Assembly (NCBI RefSeq): GCF_045290345.1
Contig: NZ_CP155447.1
Location: 6,138,001-6,202,000, forward strand
DNA from: Singulisphaera sp045290345
GTDB taxonomy: Bacteria > Planctomycetota > Planctomycetia > Isosphaerales > Isosphaeraceae
Length of the DNA stretch: 64,000 nt
Direction: 5' to 3'
In this document: positions 52,782 to 62,203 of the stretch, piece after piece
Position numbering within the stretch: position 1 is the first letter of the stretch
Layout: each line of letters starts with the position of its first letter
Program-made: the position numbers and the translations under genes
Notes under the pieces: generated by a model
Seen by the model: only the letters and a program-made list of their open reading frames with translations
Told to the model about the DNA's origin: nothing
Database searches by the model: none

Positions 52782-55553
52782 TCATCCACCGACCTTGTGG
52801 GCGTGGACCCTCGGGCCGTTACGATCGGTCGCGGTCGTCTTGAAATAGGAGGCCTTGCCGCCTGCCAGTGCCTCCTCGGGTGTGACGGTCGCGAAGAGGT
52901 GCATGAGGCGAGCGAGGACCCCGGTCCAGCCGGTCTGATGGCTAGCCCCGAGCCCGGCCCCATTGTCGCCGTGGAAGTACTCGTAGAACAGCATGTGATC
53001 CGACCAGCACGGGTCCTCCTGAAACTTCCGCGAGCCGCCGTAGACCGGACGGCGGCCGTCCGGGTCCTTCAGGTAGAGGGCGGACAGTCGGCGTGAGAGC
53101 TCCTCGGCCACCTGATACAAGGTCATCCAGCGCCCGGACCCGGTGGGGCATTCGACTCTGAATTCGTCGCCAAAGTAGAGGTAATAGTGCATTAACGCTC
53201 GGATGATCAGGGCGTTGACCGGCATCCAGATCGGGCCGCGCCAGTTCGAGTTGCCCCCGAACATACCGGTGTTGGATTCGGCGGGGAGGTAGGACACTTC
53301 GTAATCCTGGCCCCCCGCGGAGATCACATAGGGATGGTCGGCGTGGTAGCGCGACAGGGAGCGGATCCCGTAAGGACTCAAGAACTCCTTCTCGTCGAGC
53401 ATCTTCGACAAGACACGGCGGAGCTTCACCTCGTCCAGTATGGACCCGAGCCGTCTCCCCGCGACGCCGGGCTTCGTCGGATCGTGGATCGCGGCGTAGA
53501 GCTCGGGCCGGGACTCGAGGAACCACTGGAACCGCTCCCCGAGTTCGGGATACCTGGCCAGCAACTCCCCCTCCATCGTCGTGGCGGCGCAGAGTGGGAG
53601 GAGGCCGACCATGGACCGGACCTTCAGTCGCCGCGCCTGGCCGTCGGGCAGCCGGAGGACGTCGTAGAAGAAGCCGTCCTCCTCATCCCACATCCCGGTG
53701 TCCTCTCCCAGGTGCGCCATCGACGAGGCGATCCACAGAAAATGCTCGACGAACTTGAGGGCCATCTCCCCATAGTCCGGATCCGTCATTGCCAGCTCGA
53801 CGGCGATCTCGAGCATGTTCTGGCAGTACAAGGCCATCCAGGCGGTGCCGTCCGCCTGTTCGAGACACCCACCGGTCGGCAGCGGCGCGTTGCGGTCGAA
53901 GACCCCGATGTTGTCGAGGCCCAGGAAGCCCCCCTCGAAGACGTTCCGCCCCGACCGGTCTTTGCGGTTGACCCACCAGGTGAAGTTCAGCAGCAGCTTC
54001 TGAAAGCTGCTCTTGAGCCAATCCTTGTCTCCCTCCCCGCGCTGCGCCGCTTCGAGACGGTAGGTGAAGATGGTGGACCAGGCGTGCACCGGCGGGTTGA
54101 CATCGCCGAAGTTCCACTCGTAGGCAGGGATCTGGCCGTTCGGGTGGATGTACCGCTCGTGCAGCATCAGCTTCAGTTGCTGCTTGCCGAAGGCCGGGTC
54201 GACGAGCGTCAGAGCGAGGACGTGGAAGGCGAGGTCCCACGCGGCGTACCATGGGTACTCCCACTTGTCCGGCATGGAGATGATGTCGCCGTTATACATA
54301 TGATGCCAGTGGTCGTTGCGTGGGGAGACCTTCCGCGTCGCCTGGAACGGGTCAGACCCGCGCTCCTCGAGCCACTTGTCGACGTCGTAGTGGTAGAACT
54401 GCTTGGACCACAGCATCCCCGCCAGCGCCTGGCGCATCACGTTGGCAGCGTCGGCGTCCAATGAGCGAGGAATCACAGTGGCGTAGAACTCGTCCGCCTC
54501 GGCGTGCCTCGCCCGGATGATCGCATCGAAGCGATCACCGAACGGGCCCGTGACATTGCCATTGCCGTTGCCCTGGGTAACAGCCAAAGGCGCAACATCG
54601 GTCAGCCGGAGCCGGATCACCTGGCATTCACCGGGGCCGACCGTCAGGCGATAATGGGCCGCCGCCTTGGTTCCGGACTGCTCCGGATTCACGGCACCAT
54701 CGAGGCCGTGGACGACGAAATTATCGATGCTGTCCTTGACGTACGGGCTCTGGTTCGCGACACCGAAGATCCGCCATGTGTTCGTTTCGTTCTCGGTGAA
54801 AAGCAGGGGGACATCCCCCTCGCAATGGAGGTGTCGTTCCCCGAGCTTGCTGTCGACGGCCCGGATGATGCTTGCGCCGGAGCCGGCAACCTGCTGGAGG
54901 CGCGGGCGGTCGGGGCTGTCATACCAGGACCACTGGTTCCGGAACCAGAGAGTGGGCAGAACGTGCAGGAGGGCCGGCTCCGGGCCGCGGTTGTGCACGC
55001 TGATCGCGACCAAAATGTCCTGAGGAGACTCCTTGGCATACTCCACGAACACATCCCAGTAGCGATCCTCATCGAACACGCCCGTATCGAGCAGCTCGTA
55101 CTCGAACTCGTCCCGACCTCGGCGGCGCCCGGTCTCGACGAGGTCGCCGTAGGGAAACGCCCCTTGCGGATATTTATAGAGATACTTCATGTACGAATGG
55201 GTCGGAGTATTGTCGAGGTAGAAGTAGTACTCCTTGACGTCCTCGCCGTGATTGCTCTCGCTATTGGTCAGGCCGAACAGACGTTCCTTGAGAATGGGGT
55301 CCCTCCCGTTCCAGAGGGCCAGCGCGAAGCAGAGCCGCTGCTGATCGTCGGAGATCCCCGCCAAGCCGTCTTCTCCCCAGCGATAGGCACGCGAGCGGGC
55401 CTGGTCGTGGGTGAAGTAGTTCCAGGCGTCGCCGCTCTCGCTGTAGTCTTCGCGCACGGTCCCCCACTGCCGCTCGCTGAGATACGGCCCCCATGCCTTC
55501 CAGGGGGCCTTCCGCTCGTTGGCCTCCTCAAGCCGGACGTGTTCCGCGGTCAC
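52782..55553 (-). CDS. GH63-like alpha-glucosidase/mannosylglycerate hydrolase-type protein
   Basis: A 923-residue glycoside hydrolase of the MGH1/GH63 clan. No signal peptide is seen, so it is probably cytoplasmic. The N-terminal beta-sandwich part (about 1-330) precedes an (alpha/alpha)6-barrel (about 350-880) with WEYPWYAAWDLAFHVLAL, GCLEQADGTAWMALYCQNMLEIA, SPYGIRSLSRYHADHPY and WRGPIWMPVNALIIRALMHYY, regions where the acidic catalytic residues of the clan lie. Family members hydrolyse alpha-glucosides or mannosyl/glucosylglycerate. Start GTG 55553 with AGGTG a few bases upstream. No partner gene, so the substrate is unknown. Confidence 0.85.
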   Translation of the reverse strand: MTAEHVRLEEANERKAPWKAWGPYLSERQWGTVREDYSESGDAWNYFTHDQARSRAYRWGEDGLAGISDDQQRLCFALALWNGRDPILKERLFGLTNSESNHGEDVKEYYFYLDNTPTHSYMKYLYKYPQGAFPYGDLVETGRRRGRDEFEYELLDTGVFDEDRYWDVFVEYAKESPQDILVAISVHNRGPEPALLHVLPTLWFRNQWSWYDSPDRPRLQQVAGSGASIIRAVDSKLGERHLHCEGDVPLLFTENETNTWRIFGVANQSPYVKDSIDNFVVHGLDGAVNPEQSGTKAAAHYRLTVGPGECQVIRLRLTDVAPLAVTQGNGNGNVTGPFGDRFDAIIRARHAEADEFYATVIPRSLDADAANVMRQALAGMLWSKQFYHYDVDKWLEERGSDPFQATRKVSPRNDHWHHMYNGDIISMPDKWEYPWYAAWDLAFHVLALTLVDPAFGKQQLKLMLHERYIHPNGQIPAYEWNFGDVNPPVHAWSTIFTYRLEAAQRGEGDKDWLKSSFQKLLLNFTWWVNRKDRSGRNVFEGGFLGLDNIGVFDRNAPLPTGGCLEQADGTAWMALYCQNMLEIAVELAMTDPDYGEMALKFVEHFLWIASSMAHLGEDTGMWDEEDGFFYDVLRLPDGQARRLKVRSMVGLLPLCAATTMEGELLARYPELGERFQWFLESRPELYAAIHDPTKPGVAGRRLGSILDEVKLRRVLSKMLDEKEFLSPYGIRSLSRYHADHPYVISAGGQDYEVSYLPAESNTGMFGGNSNWRGPIWMPVNALIIRALMHYYLYFGDEFRVECPTGSGRWMTLYQVAEELSRRLSALYLKDPDGRRPVYGGSRKFQEDPCWSDHMLFYEYFHGDNGAGLGASHQTGWTGVLARLMHLFATVTPEEALAGGKASYFKTTATDRNGPRVHAHKVGG

Positions 55554-56510
55554 ATGGCACCTGCCTTCGGTTCAGAACGGCAAATCGCGCAGATCCTAAG
55601 TCACTCCCCGAGACCGGCCCGAGGTCCTGAGTCGCCCGGAACAGCCGATGAAAAGTGCCACCGTCTGTTTCCTCAGAGGGCGTATGACTTCGCTCCGTCT
55701 TTCCATCTCCGTCGAAATCACAATCCGGGAAATTCGGATTCGAATTCCTCTTCTCGAGCGTGATGATCGGTCGCAAGGCTCCCGGTTCGCCCTCCTCGCC
55801 CCTCGTCAGACCAGCGAGGCAAAGTCTACTTCTAACTCAGCTATATTGATTATACAGGTGCCAGGCTCCACCCAGATGTCACTGTTTACGAAATGCGGGG
55901 GGGGCACGACGTCGAGGGTCGGGAGAACTCCGTCATCGACACGGAAGTCGATGATCCAGAATGCTCCCGACCCTTGGCGGACGAGTTTCGCGTGATCCAA
56001 AGGGATGCTCAAACCTACCAGTACCCGCGTGAGCCCTCCCCACCGACAAGGCCGACCGGCCGTTACCTGTGAGACGCCGACCGATCCGCTTCATCATCCG
56101 AACGTTGCTCAGGACCAACGTCCGTGTGGTCCCGATGTCCCGTCGAGTATCGCCCTGCAGGAGCACCATTTCGCCTTGGAGAAGGTCTTCCCGGTCAAAA
56201 GGCAACGAGTTCCGCTCCTCGGAAACCGAAAAGGAGCCCGGATGCCCGTCGATTTCCTGACTGTGGAGCCGCAACGGGAGCGACCGCCGCTGCGCGAGCG
56301 GTCCCTGTGGAACGGGGTCCGAGGCGGAAACCAGCCCAGACCTGAGGGGGAAAGTCGAGGGTCTTCGGCCCCTATTTTCGAGGTGTCGCAGAGTTCGCCT
56401 CGATCTTTGGGCACTTCCTTTGTTACGTTGGCCATTAGCGACCGATCTGCGCGACCCATCTCGGAGTCAGGCCGACGAGGGTCGCTCGACCGTTGATGGC
56501 AAGAGGATCC
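55554..56510. other. Long intergenic region with one possible remnant
   Basis: Roughly 950 bases between divergent genes. The only protein-like stretch is on the minus strand at 55806-56012 (separate entry). The plus strand near 56480-56510 holds the ribosome binding site of the ABC-F gene. The length is unusual for this window and may represent a decayed gene. Confidence 0.4.
55806..56012 (-). pseudogene. Possible small gene or gene remnant
   Basis: A 68-residue open frame with protein-like composition (HAKLVRQGSGAFWIIDFRVDD and PPPHFVNSDIWVEPGTC). It lacks an ATG (TTG at 56012) and a proper ribosome binding site, and has no family I recognise. It may be the C-terminal remnant of a longer gene; the frame stays open upstream for at least ten codons. 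Confidence 0.3.
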
Positions 56511-58289
56511 ATGGCATTACTCAGCTTGCGAGACGTCAGCCTGGCCTTCGGTGGTCCTCGGCTGCTCGATCAGGTCAGCATTCAGGTCGAGCGGGGCGAG
56601 CGACTCTGCCTGCTCGGACGCAACGGCGAAGGAAAGAGCACGCTGCTGCGGGTGATCGAGGGAGAAATCCAGGCGGACGAGGGGGAGGTCATCCGCCAGC
56701 AAGGGCTGCGGATCGCGCGGCTGCCGCAGGAAGTTCCTCGAGCCCAGGAAAACACGGTCGCCGACGAGGTGTCCGGTGGCCTCGACGACCCAGGGCATGG
56801 GGTTGACTATCGGGTCGATACGATCATCTCGCGAATGGGGCTGGACCCCGACGCGCGGTTCGAGGCCCTCTCTTCGGGGATGAAGCGCCGGGTTCTCCTG
56901 GCGAAGGCCCTGGTGGCCGAGCCCGATATCCTTTTGCTCGACGAGCCGACGAACCACCTCGACATCGAGTCGATTCGCTGGGTGGAAGACTTTCTCCTCC
57001 GCTTTGGCGGGACTCTGATCTTCGTGACCCACGACCGCGTGTTCCTGGAGCGGCTGGCGACCCGGATCGTCGAGCTCGACCGCGGGGCGCTCCACGACTG
57101 GGCCTGCGACTATCCGACGTTCCTCCTGCGTAGAGAAGAGGTTCTCAACGCGGAGAGCAAGCAAAATGCCCTCTTCGACAAGCGACTGGCCCAGGAGGAA
57201 GTCTGGATCCGCAAAGGGGTCGAGGCGCGGCGGACCCGGAACGAGGGGCGAGTGCGTGCCTTGAAGGCGATGCGCGACGCCCGGCAGCGGCGGCGAGAAC
57301 GCTCGGGCACGGCGAAAATGCAGGTCCAGGAAGCCGACCGGTCGGGGAGCCTCGTGATCGAAGCCAAAGGCGCCAGCGCCGGCTACGGCGACCGCACGGT
57401 GATCCGGGACCTGACGACCACGATCATGCGCGGTGACAAGGTGGGAATCATCGGGCCCAACGGTTCGGGCAAGACGACTCTGATTCGGCTCCTGCTGGGA
57501 CAGTCGGATCCCCAGTTGGGGACGGTCCGTCAAGGGACCAACCTCGAAGTCGCCTACTTCGACCAGTTGAAGGCCACGATCGACGAGGAAAAGACGGTCC
57601 AGGAGAACGTCTCCGACGGCTACGACACGATCACGATCAACGGCCAGTCCCGGCACATCATCGGCTACCTCCAAGACTTCCTCTTCCCCCCCGAGCGGTC
57701 GCGAAGCCTGGCCCGGGTGCTCTCCGGAGGGGAACGGAGCCGCCTGCTCCTGGCCAAGCTGTTCACCAAGCCCTCGAACGTCCTGGTCCTCGACGAACCG
57801 ACCAACGACCTCGACATCGAGACGCTGGAACTGCTCGAGAGCCTGATCGTGGAATACCAAGGCACGGTGCTCATGGTGAGCCACGACCGGGCGTTCCTCA
57901 ACGACGTCGTGACCAGCACCCTGGCGATCGAGGCCGACGGGCAGGTCAAGGAGTACGACGGCGGCTACGATGACTACCTCAGGCAACGGCCCGCCGATAA
58001 ACCGGCCGAATCCAAGGAACGGACTGCCGCCAGCCCAGCCAAGGAGAACGCTCCGGCCGAGCGGCCCCGCAAACTGAACGGCAAGGAACGGCGGGAACTG
58101 GACGACCTCCCCAAGCGGATCCATCAGTTGGAAGAGGCGCAGCGAGAGTTGCACGAGACGATGGCCGATCCCGCCTTCTATCGCAAGGAAGGAAGCGAGA
58201 TCGCCGTGGCCAAGGAGCGGCTCGAAACCCTGGAGCGGGACCTGGCGCTGGCCTACGATCGCTGGGAAACGCTGGAGGCCCTGGCCTGA
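56511..58289 (+). CDS. uup: ABC-F family ATPase, Uup-like
   Basis: A 592-residue soluble protein with two ABC ATPase domains and no membrane segment. Walker A motifs GRNGEGKST (about residue 38) and GPNGSGKTT (about 324); Walker B followed by DEPTNHLD and DEPTNDLD; signature LSSGMKRR in the first half (S in place of the usual G) and LSGGERSR in the second. A charged linker region follows the first domain, and the C-terminus (about 520-592) is a coiled-coil tail as in Uup. ABC-F proteins act on the ribosome or on DNA during replication; Uup is linked to transposon excision and translation. ATG 56511 follows AAGAGGATCC; an upstream TTG/ATG in frame is less likely. Confidence 0.9.
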   Translation: MALLSLRDVSLAFGGPRLLDQVSIQVERGERLCLLGRNGEGKSTLLRVIEGEIQADEGEVIRQQGLRIARLPQEVPRAQENTVADEVSGGLDDPGHGVDYRVDTIISRMGLDPDARFEALSSGMKRRVLLAKALVAEPDILLLDEPTNHLDIESIRWVEDFLLRFGGTLIFVTHDRVFLERLATRIVELDRGALHDWACDYPTFLLRREEVLNAESKQNALFDKRLAQEEVWIRKGVEARRTRNEGRVRALKAMRDARQRRRERSGTAKMQVQEADRSGSLVIEAKGASAGYGDRTVIRDLTTTIMRGDKVGIIGPNGSGKTTLIRLLLGQSDPQLGTVRQGTNLEVAYFDQLKATIDEEKTVQENVSDGYDTITINGQSRHIIGYLQDFLFPPERSRSLARVLSGGERSRLLLAKLFTKPSNVLVLDEPTNDLDIETLELLESLIVEYQGTVLMVSHDRAFLNDVVTSTLAIEADGQVKEYDGGYDDYLRQRPADKPAESKERTAASPAKENAPAERPRKLNGKERRELDDLPKRIHQLEEAQRELHETMADPAFYRKEGSEIAVAKERLETLERDLALAYDRWETLEALA

Positions 58290-58442
58290 CCCCCACCGAA
58301 ACGTCGTCTCCCTCCCGCGATCCGCTCGAAGACTAAGGGCTTGCGACGGCTCGAGGCGCGGTCCATCATGTGGGACGCGAAGGGGCGGGAGCCCGCCCCT
58401 TGGGTCACGCGGTTTCGAACGGGTCAAGCTGGAGCCAGTTCC

Positions 58443-59816
58443 ATGGACCAGACCTCTTCCTCGTCGGCCGAACAGCCGAAGTCAATGCCCACGCGCCGCC
58501 AGTTCGCTCAGGTCGTGGCGGGCACGGCGCTCGGAGCATTTGCCGCCCCTGCCGTCGTTCGGGGCCGGAACCTGAACGAGAAGCTCAACATCGCCATGAT
58601 CGCCACCGGCGGCCGCGGCGCCCATAATCTCGACCAGTTCTCCGGCGAGAACATCGTGGCGCTCTGCGACGTCTACGAGCCGGCGGTCGACAAGGCCGCG
58701 TTGACCTTCCCGAAGGCGAAGCGGTTTGCGGACTTCCGCAAAGTTTACGACCACGCCAAAGACTTCGACGCGGTCGTCGTGAGCACGGCCGAGCACACCC
58801 ACGCCTACGCCACGCTTCCGGCTCTCCAACTCGGCAAGCATGTTTATTGCGAAAAGCCGCTGACGTACAACATCGCCGAGGCTCGTGTCATCCGCCTGGC
58901 CGCTGCAAAAGCCAAGGTGGCGACGCAGATGGGCAACCAGATGCACGCCAGCGAAAACTTCCGCCGCGTCATCGAATTGGTTCAGACCAACGCGATCGGC
59001 CCGGTGACCGAGGTCCACGTCTGGGTCTCGCGAGCCTGGGGCTGGCAAGATCCGGAAAAGGCGAAGAAGCTCGATCTCGGCGGCCTCTCCACCGTGGAAC
59101 GGCCCCGCGAAGCCTCGAAGATACCGACCGGCCTGGACTGGGATCTCTGGATCGGCCCCGCGCCCAACCGACCGTTCGCCGACGCCTATTTCCCCGGCCC
59201 CAAGTGGTATCGCTGGTGGGATTTCGGCAACGGCACCATGAGCGACCTGGGGAGCCACTGGAACGACCTGCCGTTCTGGGCCCTCAAGCTCCAGGCGCCT
59301 CGGACCATCGAAGCATTCGGACCGCCGCCCCACCCCGAAATCGCCCCGGCCTCCATGCACGCCAAGTACGAATATGACGCACGGGGCGACCTGCCCGCCG
59401 TCTCGCTGACCTGGCACCAGGGCGAGGACAAGCCGAAGATCTGGACCGACGGCGGGATCCCCAAGTGGGATAACGGCATACTCTTCATCGGATCCAAGGG
59501 CATGATCCTGGCCGACTACGGCAAGCACAAGCTCCTGCCCGAGAAGGACTTCGTCGACTTCAAGCCCCCCGAGCCGTTCATTCCCAAGTCGATCGGCCAC
59601 TGGGCCGAATGGGTGGCAGCCTGTAAGACCGGCTCGCCGACCATGAGCAACTTCGAATACGCCGGCTGGCTCACTGAGGCCAACCACCTGGGCAATGTCG
59701 CCTATCGCACCGGCAAGAAGCTCGAGTGGGACTCGGAAAAGCTCTACGCCCCGAACGCCCCCGAAGCCGAGCCGTTCATCCGCCGCGAGCCTCGCAAGGG
59801 CTGGTCCCTCTCCTGA
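58443..59816 (+). CDS. Tat-exported Gfo/Idh/MocA-family oxidoreductase
   Basis: A 457-residue NAD(P)-binding protein. Twin-arginine signal TRRQFAQVV near residue 17, unusual for a Rossmann enzyme but common in planctomycetes, where the cofactor is folded in before export. Rossmann segment LNIAMIATGGRGAHN near residue 50; catalytic-type EKP motif (YCEKPLTYN) near residue 142; a C-terminal beta-sheet domain with DFGNGTMSDLGSHWNDLPFWALKL. Family members oxidise or isomerise sugars and inositols. ATG 58443 with GGAG 8 bases upstream. A DUF1080 gene follows after about 190 bases; the two often neighbour each other in planctomycete sugar loci. Confidence 0.9.
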   Translation: MDQTSSSSAEQPKSMPTRRQFAQVVAGTALGAFAAPAVVRGRNLNEKLNIAMIATGGRGAHNLDQFSGENIVALCDVYEPAVDKAALTFPKAKRFADFRKVYDHAKDFDAVVVSTAEHTHAYATLPALQLGKHVYCEKPLTYNIAEARVIRLAAAKAKVATQMGNQMHASENFRRVIELVQTNAIGPVTEVHVWVSRAWGWQDPEKAKKLDLGGLSTVERPREASKIPTGLDWDLWIGPAPNRPFADAYFPGPKWYRWWDFGNGTMSDLGSHWNDLPFWALKLQAPRTIEAFGPPPHPEIAPASMHAKYEYDARGDLPAVSLTWHQGEDKPKIWTDGGIPKWDNGILFIGSKGMILADYGKHKLLPEKDFVDFKPPEPFIPKSIGHWAEWVAACKTGSPTMSNFEYAGWLTEANHLGNVAYRTGKKLEWDSEKLYAPNAPEAEPFIRREPRKGWSLS

Positions 59817-59867
59817 CCCCCTCCCTCGCCCTCGTCTCGCGAAAAAAAAGAATGCAATGCACCTGTT

Positions 59868-59904
59868 GCGAGGGTGGCCGGCGGATCACGCCCGCCACCC
59901 TCGC
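59868..59904. terminator. Strong hairpin between oxidoreductase and DUF1080 genes
   Basis: GCGAGGGTGG (59868-59877) pairs with CCACCCTCGC (59895-59904), and inner bases can extend the stem. No T-tract follows, so it may be a Rho-dependent end, an RNA-stability element or an attenuator rather than a classical terminator. Confidence 0.5.
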
Positions 59905-60004
59905 GGCGCTCCGGGACCGACCTCGCTCGCGTCCACGGAGCAGCATAGCAACATCTTCCGAATCAAGTGGACGTTCGGTTCAAACTCCGGGGGGCCTTTT
60001 TCAG

Positions 60005-61365
60005 ATGAAAATACGATCACTTTTCGTCATCGGAATCGGATTCGCCACTGCGCTGAGCGGGTTTGGCCAGGCGCGGGCCGACGAGGACAAGAGCGGCAGG
60101 TCGCTCTTCAATGGCAAAGACTTGCAGGGATGGGTGCCGATCAACGTCGCGGCCGAAACCTTCACGGTCCGCGACGGGATGATCGTCTCGACTGGCAAGC
60201 CCAAGGGCATGCTGCGGACCGACCGCCCCTTTGAGAATTTCATCGTCGACCTCGAGTGGCGTTTTCCTCAGCCGGGGGGCAATGCCGGAGTCTTCATCTG
60301 GGGCGATGCGCTTCCGGCCGTGGGTAAGCCCTACGCGCGTGGCATCGAGGTCCAGATTCTCGACCACGCGTACGCCGAGAAACGAAAGCAGGCCGGCCAG
60401 CCGACCGACGGCTTCACCACCCACGGAGACGTCTTCGCCATCCAGGGGGCGACCCTGACGCCCGACCGCCCGCATCCGAAGGGGGCCATGCGAAGCCTGC
60501 CCAGCGAGTCGCGGTCGCGGCCATCGCCCGAATGGAACCAGTACCGCATCACCTGCCGCGACGGCACGATCAAGCTCGCGGTCAACGGGAAGGAAGTCTC
60601 TGGGGGATCGGATTGCGTGCCTCGCAAGGGGTATCTCTGCCTCGAAGCGGAAGGGGCGGAATGCCACTTCCGGAACATCCGGATCCAGGAACTCCCCTCG
60701 TCGAACCCGACCGAGTCGCAGACCGCACTGCTCGACCCCGACTTCACGTCCCTCTATTCCGGACTCAACCTGCAAGGGTGGCGGCAAGACCCCGGACACT
60801 CGGGCCACTGGACGGCCAAGGATTCCATCCTGGCCTACGACGGCAAGAGCGAGGCCAAGGACAAGAGCCTCTGGACCGAGAAGGAATACGGCGACTTCGT
60901 GATGGTGGTCGACTGGCGCCTCCCCGGCAAGCCGACCCCGAAGCCAAGGGCCGTTATCCTGCCCAACGGCGACGATGCGGTGAACCCGGACGGGACCAAG
61001 AAAGTCCTCAATATCCCCTACGCAGGAGATAGCGGCATCCTGATCCGTGGAAGCGAGAAGCGCAAATCAACGTCACCTGCAACACCGTGGGCTCGGGTGA
61101 GCTCTATGGCTATCGAACCGACAAAAAAATGCCCGCCTCGGTCCGCTCCGCCGCCATCCCGAAGATCAAGGCCGACAAGGCTCCCGGCCAGTGGAACCGG
61201 TTCGTCATCACCCTCAAGGGAGACCGCCTGACGGTCGTCCTCAACGACGAAACCGTCATCGATCAGGCCGAACTTCCTGATCTCCCCAAGCGCGGGCCGA
61301 TCGCGCTCCAGCACCACGGCGATCCGCTGGAATTCACGAATCTCTTCATCAAAGAACTCAAATAA
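60005..61365 (+). pseudogene. DUF1080 (3-keto-disaccharide hydrolase-type) double-domain protein with frameshift
   Basis: Exported, two tandem DUF1080 domains. Signal peptide MKIRSLFVIGIGFATALSGFGQARA. First domain about residues 30-235 (SLFNGKDLQGWVPINVA ... GNAGVFIW ... GIEVQILDH). Second domain starts near 248 (LYSGLNLQGWRQDPGHSGHW). The frame breaks near 61060: one base is missing after SEK, and sense resumes in another frame as QINVTCNTVGSGELYGYRTDKKMP to the stop at 61363-61365. Without the break the product would be about 453 residues; as read it stops at 61231 with a nonsense tail. Family members hydrolyse 3-keto-glycosides. Adjacent Gfo/Idh oxidoreductase fits a 3-keto sugar pathway (inference). 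Confidence 0.85.
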
Positions 61366-61442
61366 TCGCCCTCCTCGCCAAACTTACTGCCGACCCAATC
61401 GCCAGTGCGGTCTCCGATCGGCACTCTCTTTTCTGATAAGCT

Positions 61443-61477
61443 GGGGCTCCGGCACGCCAAGGCCGCGCCGGAGCCCC
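61443..61477. terminator. Perfect 11-bp hairpin after the DUF1080 gene
   Basis: GGGGCTCCGGC (61443-61453) and GCCGGAGCCCC (61467-61477), loop of 13 bases, about 78 bases after the DUF1080 stop. No T-tract on either strand. Confidence 0.45.
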
Positions 61478-61656
61478 ATGTCGCGATCAGGTTCTTCGAC
61501 CACCCTCGCCGCTTGGGAACCCAGCACTTTGTCCTGATCACTGACGCGAACTGAGCGTCGCCACCTTCGCCGATCCAGCCAAATACGACTTACGATGAGG
61601 GCCGACACTCCCGTTCTCGAAGGCTGGGCGCATCCTCTCGAGGCACGCCCCAGGAC

Positions 61657-61907
61657 TAGAGCGGTTTGCGGATGCGTTGCGCACGGTGGTTGGTCTCAAG
61701 ACTCAGGAGCACGTGCGGAAACGGGGACTGGCTCCGGAGCGCAGCGGAGGTGCCTGTCCCCCTTTCCGCCGAGGCCGCCCGTGACGGCCCGGAAAATGGG
61801 GACAGGCACCCGGCCGCCAGGTCGTCCGGAAAAGCCGAGCATGGAGCGGGCCGGGAGCCAGTCCCCGTTTTCCTCCACCGTGCGCAATGCGATCGTAAAC
61901 CGCTTTA
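61657..61907. repeat. TIR-bounded MITE-like element, copy 2 (251 bp, inverted)
   Basis: Same element as 9476-9621 in reverse orientation. Its first 115 or so bases are nearly the exact reverse complement of copy 1. It contains an extra roughly 105-base segment in the middle that is itself a second REP-like unit (61798-61866; GGGGACAGGCACCC ... GGGAGCCAGTCCCC) next to the first (61723-61762). Terminal TA dinucleotides at 61657-61658 and 61906-61907. The expansion shows that the internal palindrome is a separate mobile or amplifying unit. Confidence 0.85.
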
Positions 61908-62035
61908 AATATCGGGCAACGAACCGATCGAGGACAAGTTCCTGGCCTTGGTGACTTGGACGTAAAGCTTCGCCTAACCCGTCATAAACTTATCAACGAT
62001 TTACGATTAATTAGCGGCCAGAATCCGGTTTTTCC

Positions 62036-62113
62036 CGTAGGGTGGGCACGGCCCACCATCCCTATCTCCTTGCTAAACCGGAGGTTAAGATGGTGGGCCG
62101 TGCCCACCCTACG
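62036..62113. repeat. Perfect 24-bp inverted repeat, family GGTGGGCCGTGCCCACC, copy 3
   Basis: Arms 62036-62059 and 62090-62113 are perfectly complementary over 24 bases with a 30-base loop. Each arm itself contains a GGTGGGC/GCCCACC palindrome, giving cruciform potential. Related copies: 21516-21579 and a half-site at 159-184. Confidence 0.85.
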
Positions 62114-62203
62114 GAATTGTTAGGCCGCTGATGATGCCAGGGCCGATCGCATTGCAGTAGAAAAAACGGGTTCGACGAAGTCTTATACTTGGACTGTCCG
62201 GGC

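Larger units (their letters stand above)
61366..62203. other. Repeat-rich intergenic region
   Basis: No gene is supported. It contains the 61443-61477 hairpin, MITE copy 2 (61657-61907) and the perfect inverted repeat at 62036-62113, in the space between convergent DUF1080 and sigma factor genes. Such gaps are typical collectors of small repeats. Confidence 0.6.

Noticed and set aside
56517..58427. 636-codon minus-strand open frame
   Set aside because: Antisense to the ABC-F ATPase with complete Walker and signature motifs.
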